Assembly: GCA_018667855.1 (NCBI GenBank) | Contig: JABIRL010000145.1 | Coordinates: 1 to 64,000 of the forward strand | Length of the DNA: 64,000 nucleotides | DNA from: Rhodospirillaceae bacterium | GTDB lineage: Bacteria; Pseudomonadota; Alphaproteobacteria; GCA-2731375 | Direction: 5' to 3' | Program-made: the position numbers and the translations under genes | Notes under the pieces: model-generated | Databases searched by the model: none | Seen by the model: the letters and a program-made list of their open reading frames with translations, nothing else | Told to the model about the DNA's origin: nothing | In this document: in pieces, positions 19,247-27,315 of the stretch | Layout of the letters: the number at the start of each line of letters is the position of its first letter | How positions within the stretch are numbered: the first letter of the stretch is position 1

Positions 19247-20503
19247 CTAACCGGCGCCTGGGTTAGCCCAGCGTCCACCCCAGCCATCGTGGAGCGTTTT
19301 CAGGAAGGAATCCCAATCCGCCCGCCCGCGGAGGGGCGAATAGGGCATGGGCCGGATGGGGATATCCGAACTCCAAATGATATCGAACTGGCCGTTGTTA
19401 CGAATGCGGCCGATCCTTACCTTCTTCCAAAGATGCTGATTCTCGGCATCAATATATGCGATACCGCCGGGGCCGTGAAAACTGCTGTGACCTACCTTTG
19501 CACGAATATTGTTGACCTCCGATGAGCCGGCCGCCGCGACAGCGCGGGCCCAAAGATAGATCCCTTCGTAGGCGGCGGCCATTGGATCACCGATCACCCG
19601 TTCCTCGCCATATCGGGCCTTGAAGTTGGCCACGAAAGTGCGGTTACGCTGCTCATTCAAACTTTGGAAATAGTTCCATGAAGCGATGTCGCCCGCGACC
19701 AGATCGGCATCGATGCTGACCAATTCGTTCTCGGAAATTGAAAAAGAAATCGTTGGAATTGCCGCCGATGTTATACCCGCCGCGCGGAGGGCCCGAAAGA
19801 AAGCCAGATTTGAATCACCATTAATCGTGTTCAAAATGGCATCGGGCCGGCGGGCGACGATCTCGGCGACGATGTCATCAACGTCATGGCTGCCCAGAAG
19901 AAGGTAGCGCTCGCCCACGATTTCGCCCCGCCATTTCTCGACGTAGTCGTGAATGATGGCGTTGGCGACGCGTGGAAAGACATAGTCGGATCCGACCAGG
20001 AAAAGACGCTTGCGGTCCGTTCTGAGCGCCCATTCGACGGCCGGCACGATTTGCTGGTTCGGCGCCGCGCCCAGGTAGACGATATTCGGCGACTGTTCCA
20101 CGCCCTCGTACTGAACCGGATAGAAAAGGAGGTGGTTGTTGGCCTCGATCACCGGTCGAATAGTCCGCCGGCAGGCCGAAGTCCAGCAGCCGAATATGGT
20201 GCTTACTTCCTCTTCCTTGATCAAACGTTCCGCCTCGCGGGCAAAAATTAGCGGGTCCGAGGCGCCGTCCGCGATGATCGGCTGGATCTGTCGTCCCAAC
20301 AAGCCGCCGGCCGCGTTGATTTCGTCGATTGCCATCAGCGCCGCATCAACGACAGCGGTTTCGCTAATCGCCATGGTGCCCGTCATCGAATGCAGAAGTC
20401 CGATCTTAATTGGTCGGTAGCGCTCGGTCATGAACAGGCCCAATGCCAGGGCGGCCAGCCCGATGCACACGATCACGATTGTCAGGGATTTACGTCTGCT
20501 CAT
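19247..20503 (-). CDS. UrtA-type (urea/short-amide family) substrate-binding protein, N-terminally anchored or secreted
   Basis: KIGLLHSMTGTMAISETAVVDAALMAIDEINAAGGLLGR, GCWTSACRRTIRPVIEANNHLLFYPVQYEGVEQSPNIVYLGAAPNQQIVPAVEW, LFLVGSDYVFPR, NGDSNLAFF match the UrtA pattern; start at MSRRKSLT. Confidence 0.88.
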   Translation of the reverse strand: MSRRKSLTIVIVCIGLAALALGLFMTERYRPIKIGLLHSMTGTMAISETAVVDAALMAIDEINAAGGLLGRQIQPIIADGASDPLIFAREAERLIKEEEVSTIFGCWTSACRRTIRPVIEANNHLLFYPVQYEGVEQSPNIVYLGAAPNQQIVPAVEWALRTDRKRLFLVGSDYVFPRVANAIIHDYVEKWRGEIVGERYLLLGSHDVDDIVAEIVARRPDAILNTINGDSNLAFFRALRAAGITSAAIPTISFSISENELVSIDADLVAGDIASWNYFQSLNEQRNRTFVANFKARYGEERVIGDPMAAAYEGIYLWARAVAAAGSSEVNNIRAKVGHSSFHGPGGIAYIDAENQHLWKKVRIGRIRNNGQFDIIWSSDIPIRPMPYSPLRGRADWDSFLKTLHDGWGGRWANPGAG

Positions 20504-20523
20504 TGCCGCGCCTCTCCCGGAAC

Positions 20524-22773
20524 CTAGTAGAACGAGGCCAGCGTGATCGCGAATATCGCGCCCGCCACCACCGGCCAGAACAAAAGTTTCGGCAGCAGAT
20601 TGTCGCGATATTGGAACAACCGCCCCTTGCCGGTCGCGAACAGGATTGAATTGAAAGAGACAAAAATACAGGAGAGATAGAGCACCAGATAAAAGTATTC
20701 CAGATAGACCAAAGAGGCCGAGAACAGGGTTTGCCGCAGAGCCGAGTGCGCGAAAATAAGGACGATGACCAGTACCGAACTGGCGCGCAATATATCCTTG
20801 GCCGCAAAGCCCAGCCATTTGGCCTTTTCCCCCTCCTTCGATCCCATCAGTAGGATCGCGAATAACAGCATGGCGACGACGATCTGCGGCAGGAAATGCA
20901 AAACGAACGGACCGAGGAATTCCCTGGTAATGTGTACGCTGTAATAGAGTTCCGGGAAGCTATCCTGACCCACATACCGCTCGATGCCGAAGTTCGTGTT
21001 GTAACCGTGGCGACGGTATTCAAAGCCCGAGCCTTTGGGCTTCCATCCCGGCAACACGAAGTCCTGTTCGACACCGGGTAATGCCGCCGGGTTGGTGAAC
21101 TCGAAAGAGGCAAGGTCGGGAACCAGCACGACATTGCGATCAAAATCCTGATGCCACAGCCTGAGCCAGACATCCTGGCTGTCGAAGGGGTATTGCTCAT
21201 AGGAGAAATTCTGCCGCAAAGTGGCGGAGAAATACCAGCCGATCAGCTCCGCGCAGTCGCGCTGTAGCGGACTGTCATTGTGCGCGACTTTCATCTCCCC
21301 GCAAGCATCGTTGACGGAGCCATCGAATAGCGCCGCGACACTGCCCTTGCCGCTGTCCGCCGTCACATCCGACTGGCCATCCAGGCCGCGGTGATAAACC
21401 GTTTTGATCACGGGCTCGTCGGCCTCAGGCAGGACGAAGCCGCGGGAAAGTCCGCGATGCACCCCCTTGCGGTACTTCTGCCAGATGTACCCCGTTACCT
21501 TGACGTTGGTGCTGGAAGCGAACTCAATCGATTGGATAAAAACGCCAGTTGGTACAAAAATCGGGGTTTCGGCTTTCAGGCGGACAGACTCGCGCTCATA
21601 GTCCGCAAGGTAGCGTTCAAGTTTTGAATGATTAACGATTTTTTCCGCGCCGCCATCCTTTTCCATCGGGAACGCGATCGCTATCAGCCAGATCGTGCCG
21701 ACTGCAACCGCGCAATAGACGGAGACCAAGGTCGCTCCGGTCCAGGCGATCACCATGGTGAAGGGCCAAAGTAGGATCACGAACGTTGTAAGGAACACCG
21801 TCGCCAGTAGCGCCGCCAGCAGAATATGCAGAAAATCACGGCGTTCCTCATTGACGTCGGAAAGATGCCCTTTGCTCAATACCGTCGCGACCGACCAGCC
21901 GGCAGAGGCGATGGGTGCAAAGCCGATCCAGGCAGATTCGCCCGTCACCGCGTCGACGTGGTCGATATGGGCCTGCTCACCTTTGATGGCGCGAATGGCC
22001 AGGGAATACATGGCGATGTCATCGGAAGCCCAGGCCAGCTCGAACAGCGTTTTGCCGGACCGCACCAAATCGTTGCGCGGATGCACGATGAACCGTCCTT
22101 GCCGAGAAACGACATATTGGTGGCCGGAGATATTGACGTCCAATGCGGCGATGAACCGTTTGATATCGGCCAGTGCGTAGCTGGCGTAAACGACGCCTAT
22201 GGGCGCTGCCTTGGCCGGGTCGTCCCCGGGCCGGTAAAACGGCACCGTGTATTCGGCCAGAGCTTCGCCGCCCTTGGCTGAATGAGGCTCGGTCCACATG
22301 GCGCCGTTCAACAGCGGCTCGAGATACCAACGCGCGGTGAAGGCCGTATAGTCCACGCTGTCGCCAAGCCGCACCTGCCTGGCCGCTTTTTCACCCTGGC
22401 GAACCACGAATGGTGCATGCAGTCGAACACCCTTGTCATACGCATAGGGCTCATATGCCACACCGACGCCATGCACCAGGGGGTGATCACGTAGGACCCG
22501 TTTGAAGTGCTCAACCAGATCGTCGCCCTTAAGCTTTCCGCGGCTCAGGTCATCGGCGATGGCCTGGGTCTCGGGCATCAGCGCGCGGAGCCGCAGCTCG
22601 ATCGCGGCCGCGGCCTTTTCCGTCACCGATAGGGCATTGGCAAGGGCCGCCTCATGGGCCCGGCTCTCTGCCGCCCGATGGCGCATGGTCAGGGTCACCG
22701 CGATCACAAGAGCCAAGGCGAAGCCGGCCATTAGGAAGCTTTGAATCCAAATCCTGTATCTGACCGGGAACAT
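20524..22773 (-). CDS. dCache-like sensor domain fused to a pentameric ligand-gated ion channel (Cys-loop/Pro-loop receptor) module
   Basis: TM1, Cache-like periplasmic region, two TMs, then beta-sandwich with NFSYEQYPFDSQDVWLRL (pLGIC loop signature), HITREFLGPFVLHFLPQIVVAMLLF (M1-like), then M2-M4-like helices. Confidence 0.8.
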   Translation of the reverse strand: MFPVRYRIWIQSFLMAGFALALVIAVTLTMRHRAAESRAHEAALANALSVTEKAAAAIELRLRALMPETQAIADDLSRGKLKGDDLVEHFKRVLRDHPLVHGVGVAYEPYAYDKGVRLHAPFVVRQGEKAARQVRLGDSVDYTAFTARWYLEPLLNGAMWTEPHSAKGGEALAEYTVPFYRPGDDPAKAAPIGVVYASYALADIKRFIAALDVNISGHQYVVSRQGRFIVHPRNDLVRSGKTLFELAWASDDIAMYSLAIRAIKGEQAHIDHVDAVTGESAWIGFAPIASAGWSVATVLSKGHLSDVNEERRDFLHILLAALLATVFLTTFVILLWPFTMVIAWTGATLVSVYCAVAVGTIWLIAIAFPMEKDGGAEKIVNHSKLERYLADYERESVRLKAETPIFVPTGVFIQSIEFASSTNVKVTGYIWQKYRKGVHRGLSRGFVLPEADEPVIKTVYHRGLDGQSDVTADSGKGSVAALFDGSVNDACGEMKVAHNDSPLQRDCAELIGWYFSATLRQNFSYEQYPFDSQDVWLRLWHQDFDRNVVLVPDLASFEFTNPAALPGVEQDFVLPGWKPKGSGFEYRRHGYNTNFGIERYVGQDSFPELYYSVHITREFLGPFVLHFLPQIVVAMLLFAILLMGSKEGEKAKWLGFAAKDILRASSVLVIVLIFAHSALRQTLFSASLVYLEYFYLVLYLSCIFVSFNSILFATGKGRLFQYRDNLLPKLLFWPVVAGAIFAITLASFY

Positions 22774-22927
22774 CAGTGCCGGTAACCTTGCCTAGGGAAT
22801 GTGCACGGTTCCGACGATGCGCATTGAATACAGCTTCGTTTGGTCATGGACACGGTTCGCCTTTGCGACCCCTTGGATTTGTCAGTTTGATTATACACGG
22901 CATTTTGTGCGCAATACTTCGCCGGCA

Positions 22928-23857
22928 TTAAGACAAATAGTTCGCTAGGGCGTCACGCGTCCTCTCTCGGGATGATTCGTCGTGGGCGGCGACCTCGATA
23001 CGAAAATCCGTCGCTCCCGCCTCGGCGTATTCGGCCAGCCCATCCAATACTTGCTGCCAGTTCCCGATCAAGTGCAGGTCGGATGCGTCATCAAGGCCTT
23101 CGTGCTTGGTGGCGTTGGCATAGGAGGGGTTCGATTGGTATTGCGCGGAAATCTCCCGCGCCAAAGCCTTCGCGCCCGCGAAATCGTCGGTGACACAGAT
23201 CCGCACCAGCGCCATGATGCGCGGGGCGCTGTCCCGGCCGGCACCTTCGGCACCCGCTCGGAGGTGCGGCAGGATGTAGGATGATATGGTCCGCGGCCCG
23301 CACTGCCCCAGCGTCGTGCCCTGTAGCCGGCTGCCGGCAAACCGTAACATCCGCGGCCCGAGTGCGGCCAACAGAATGGGCGTTGGTTGCGCCTCGTTCC
23401 CAAGTTTGGCGTGGGCGGAGATCTGTTCGCCGTCCGTATCCGCCTGCTCGCCCGCCAGCAGCGGCTCCAAAGCCTCCAGAAACTCTCGCGTGTAGGAATA
23501 TGGTTTGTCCCAGGTAAGGCCAAGCACGTCCTCGACAAGGCGTTTGGAGGCGGCCCCGACGCCAAGGGTGAACCGTCCGCCCAAGGCGTTCTGAGCGGTC
23601 CTTGCCAGTTGGGCGAGACCGACCGGATGGCGGCTATACAACGGCACGACCGAGGTGCCAACTTCGCCGATACCGGGAAAATCGCCGCCAATGCAGGCCA
23701 GCGCCACAATGGGATCGACGCCCATGGCGTGCGAAATCCAGAAGCTGTCGAAGCCCGCTTTCTCGGCAAACCGGGCAGCGTCGCGCGCATCGTTTATGGA
23801 CGCCAGCGTCGTGCCGCCCGCCAATCCCCAGCGCATACCAAAGCGATCATTCGTCAT
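22928..23857 (-). CDS. LLM class (luciferase-like, F420/flavin) oxidoreductase
   Basis: RMLRFAGSRLQGTTLGQCGP, GVGAASKRLVEDVLG, TIM-barrel LLM pattern. Confidence 0.83.
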   Translation of the reverse strand: MTNDRFGMRWGLAGGTTLASINDARDAARFAEKAGFDSFWISHAMGVDPIVALACIGGDFPGIGEVGTSVVPLYSRHPVGLAQLARTAQNALGGRFTLGVGAASKRLVEDVLGLTWDKPYSYTREFLEALEPLLAGEQADTDGEQISAHAKLGNEAQPTPILLAALGPRMLRFAGSRLQGTTLGQCGPRTISSYILPHLRAGAEGAGRDSAPRIMALVRICVTDDFAGAKALAREISAQYQSNPSYANATKHEGLDDASDLHLIGNWQQVLDGLAEYAEAGATDFRIEVAAHDESSRERTRDALANYLS

Positions 23858-24031
23858 CGTTCAAAACCTTTAGCGAAAAGCATTTTGCAGCCGGTGAAGC
23901 AACGGCCCGCTCCGAATTCTTCAAGTATAACTTTGTTGGTTCCCGATGTCCCGAATAGTCAAAATTCGCCGTGGGCCGCGTGGAATCTTGGGTTCGCGGC
24001 CGAATGAATTTCAGACGGAATGGTTCCCGCA

Positions 24032-25729
24032 CTAAATCGTAATTGCATATGCGGGTTGTCGCGGGTCGGCGCCTGATCGGAAAAATCCTGTATCCGGCTG
24101 ATAAAGTACGGCTTCCACGGAGGCAAGACGGCGTGAATAAGCGGGGAATTCCTCGATTTTATGGCCCAGCGCGATGAGTTCATCGAGGGTGCCTGACGGG
24201 AATCGACCCTCCAATCCCATAAGTCCGGGGTAATGGTTGTAGGGCGCAAAAGAGTTCGGAAAACTCATGGTCATGAAACGCGGCGCATCGATAGCCTCTT
24301 GTATATCCATGCCGAAGTGAAAGGCATTGAGAACGACCTGTAACATCGCCTGAACCTGGGCGTCGCCCCCAGGTGCACCGAAGGGCATGACCGAACCATC
24401 GTCGCGCAGCAGGATCGCCGGGTTGGGCGTTAGCCGCGGCCGCTTCCCCGGCGCCACGCCCGATGGATGGTTGGGATCGGGACGCGATTGCGTGCCGCGC
24501 CCGGATGGGACAATACCAAGCCCCGGCACGACCGGCGCGCGCCAAGAGGCATCGGATGGTGTGGCGGAAAAGGCGTTTCCCCAACGATCGACGACACACA
24601 GATAAGATGTATCCGGGTCGCGTTCCGATGGCGCCTCCGATATGGTCATGGCGGCCTTTGGAATTTGGCTATTGTGATAAAGGTCGGGCGGCATATCGGG
24701 CATCGCAACCTTGCGGTCAATACCCCCAACCCGTTTCTCGATATGTTCCGCCGACAGTAAGGTATCGAGGCCAACATCGACGAAAAGCGGATCACCATAA
24801 TGATATTCACGATCCGCGAAGGCGCCTTTCAAAATTTCCGTAATGAGATGGATATACGCCGGTTCGTTGTGTTCAAGGTCATCAAGCCCGGCCCGTTCCA
24901 CCATCAGCAACGCCTGCGCCAGCATGGGACCCTGACACCAGGGCCCGCACGTTATGACCTGGAAGTCGCGCCAACGGGTGATGACGGGATCTTCATAGCG
25001 TGAATGAAAGCTCGCCAGATCCTCGAAGGTAAGATAGCCGCCTTCCTCCTTTTGATGTTCCGCGATCCTTACGGCGATATCGCCGGCATAAAATGCCGCG
25101 CGGGCGGCTGCAAGCCCGGCTTCGCGCCCTTTTGTTGCCGCCGCGCGTTCCTCGTCAACCATGTATTGCATCGTCGCCGCCAGATCGGCTTGGACGAAAC
25201 GCTCGTTGAGCTTGACCGCGCGGCCCTCGGGTTGAAACAACTTCACGTTCGAAGGCCAGCGGCGATAATCCTCCTCATGCTTGGCGAATTCATTGGCGAG
25301 AAACTCACCGACCGCGAAGCCTTCCTTCGCGAAACGGATCGCGGCGGCGGCCACGTCGCCAAACGACATGGTGCCGTAATCACGCAAGGCGGTGATCCAG
25401 GCATCGGGCGCGGCGGGTACCACGGTTCGCAATACGCCCAAGGGCTGGGTGCCATTGTGTTCACGCATGAACAGGTCCTTGGGAAAAGCCTTCGGCCAAT
25501 GGCCAAGCCCGGCGATGGTGACAATTCTACCGGCGCCAGTTCTGATCATTATGGGTGCGACGCCGGCGAAGTTCACTTCATCGGGATGCAGAACGGCCAG
25601 CGCTATTCCGGCGCAGCATCCCGCGTCGATCGCATTGCCGCCAGCTTCCAGGATCGAGAATGCGGCAGCGCTTGCAAGATAGTGCCCGGCGGAAACAGCA
25701 TGTCTGCTGCCGTATAATGTTGGGCGCAT
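24032..25729 (-). CDS. Gamma-glutamyltransferase family protein
   Basis: HAVSAGHYLASAAAFSILEAGGNAIDAG, DTSYLCVVDRWGNAFSATPSD, PAILLRDDGSVMPFGAPGGDAQVQAMLQVVLNAF motifs. Confidence 0.9.
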   Translation of the reverse strand: MRPTLYGSRHAVSAGHYLASAAAFSILEAGGNAIDAGCCAGIALAVLHPDEVNFAGVAPIMIRTGAGRIVTIAGLGHWPKAFPKDLFMREHNGTQPLGVLRTVVPAAPDAWITALRDYGTMSFGDVAAAAIRFAKEGFAVGEFLANEFAKHEEDYRRWPSNVKLFQPEGRAVKLNERFVQADLAATMQYMVDEERAAATKGREAGLAAARAAFYAGDIAVRIAEHQKEEGGYLTFEDLASFHSRYEDPVITRWRDFQVITCGPWCQGPMLAQALLMVERAGLDDLEHNEPAYIHLITEILKGAFADREYHYGDPLFVDVGLDTLLSAEHIEKRVGGIDRKVAMPDMPPDLYHNSQIPKAAMTISEAPSERDPDTSYLCVVDRWGNAFSATPSDASWRAPVVPGLGIVPSGRGTQSRPDPNHPSGVAPGKRPRLTPNPAILLRDDGSVMPFGAPGGDAQVQAMLQVVLNAFHFGMDIQEAIDAPRFMTMSFPNSFAPYNHYPGLMGLEGRFPSGTLDELIALGHKIEEFPAYSRRLASVEAVLYQPDTGFFRSGADPRQPAYAITI

Positions 25730-26133
25730 TCTGGTTTTCTCCGGTTGTTCCTGGCGAATGAGTCACACTAAGGCTATGAATCTAGCATGATTTAAAGATT
25801 TGAAGTTCGCCCAACATGAACCGCTTGTTAGCGCATCCTTGGAAATTGGCGGGTGCCTTCGATTGGCGATGGCCATGCAACATCTGAACGGCAAAACTAC
25901 AAGCAACGATAGTGTTTCATCGATAACAAGGAAAGCCGTGCCGCAGCCAAGAAAGTCAGGCGAAACGTTTCGTGCCAAAAACCGAACCCTCAGGCCATTG
26001 ACTGAAGCGTTTGCTATTGGAGGTGTGCTACCTCTCCGCGGAAACGGCCAGAACCAGCGCATGTGTCAAAATCGGGCTGTCGAGATACCTTAGGATGTTG
26101 AACCTGTGTCATCAGGCCACTAGGTTTGCCATC

Positions 26134-27192
26134 ATGAAACAAATACCTGAAACCATGCGTGGCGTATGGCTCACCGGGCATGGGGGCCCTGACAAGCTTT
26201 CCGTACGCGATGACATACCCGTCCCCCGTCCAGGCTCCGGGGAGGTTCTGGTTCGCGTGGCGGCGGCGGCCCTCAACAATACCGATATAAATACGCGAAC
26301 AGCGTGGTATTCAAAAAGCGAAGGTGCAAGCGAAGATGGGAGCTGGTCCGGCTCGCCCATTCGATTCCCGCGAATCCAGGGCGCGGATGTTTGTGGGCGC
26401 ATCGTCTCTGTCGGGACGGCGGTCAGCAAAGACCGGATCGGTGAGCGGATTTTGATAGAGCCGTGTATCCGGGAGGCCAATGGGCAAACACTGGAGCAAC
26501 CCTGGTATTTCGGCTCGGAATGTGATGGCGGGTTTTCTGACTATACAGTGGTTGCCGCCCGCCACGCATACAAGATCGAAAGTCGTTTGAGCGATACCGA
26601 GTTGGCCCCGTTTCCGTGTTCCTATTCGACGGCGGAAAACCTGCTGGAAAGATCAAAAACCAAGACGGGTGACCGCGTCCTTGTCACCGGCGCGTCGGGA
26701 GGTGTTGGATCCGCGGTCATTCAATTGGCCCGGGCCCGTCAGGCACGGGTTTTCGCCGTGACCAGTCAATCGAAATCCGACGAAATTTTGCGTCTTGGCG
26801 CGGAACAAACCTTTGCCCGAGAGGACAGCCTTGTTGAAAAGATCGGCGCCAACAACATTGATGTCGTAATTGACTTAGTCGGTGGGTCGCAGTGGCCAGA
26901 GCTGCTCGATATCCTCCGTCCGGGAGGACGCTACGCCGTGGCGGGCGCGATTGGCGGGCACATGGTGGAACTGGACCTCCGGACTCTATATCTGAAGGAT
27001 TTGAGCTTGTTTGGTTGTACGGTGCTGGAACCCGAGGTATTTGCGAATTTGATCGGCCACATTGAGCGCGGGCATATATCTCCGATCGTTGCCATGTCTT
27101 ATCCGCTTGAACATATTCTGGATGCACAGGCTGCATTTTCGGCGAAAAGTCATACGGGAAAAATAGTTCTTACCCTTGATGAAGGGCGCTAA
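26134..27192 (+). CDS. Zinc-type alcohol dehydrogenase / quinone oxidoreductase (MDR) family
   Basis: VLVTGASGGVGSAVIQLARAR and MDR GroES-like N-terminus; start at MKQIPETMRG. Confidence 0.9.
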   Translation: MKQIPETMRGVWLTGHGGPDKLSVRDDIPVPRPGSGEVLVRVAAAALNNTDINTRTAWYSKSEGASEDGSWSGSPIRFPRIQGADVCGRIVSVGTAVSKDRIGERILIEPCIREANGQTLEQPWYFGSECDGGFSDYTVVAARHAYKIESRLSDTELAPFPCSYSTAENLLERSKTKTGDRVLVTGASGGVGSAVIQLARARQARVFAVTSQSKSDEILRLGAEQTFAREDSLVEKIGANNIDVVIDLVGGSQWPELLDILRPGGRYAVAGAIGGHMVELDLRTLYLKDLSLFGCTVLEPEVFANLIGHIERGHISPIVAMSYPLEHILDAQAAFSAKSHTGKIVLTLDEGR

Positions 27193-27315
27193 GGCCGGCA
27201 ATTCCACTCTATTACACGGCACCCGGATACCGGCGGGTGAGAGCCGTCCTCCGCATCGAAATCTGACATCAGGTTCTGAAATCTGTAGTCTTCGAATGAT
27301 ACGGAGGATTGAGTG

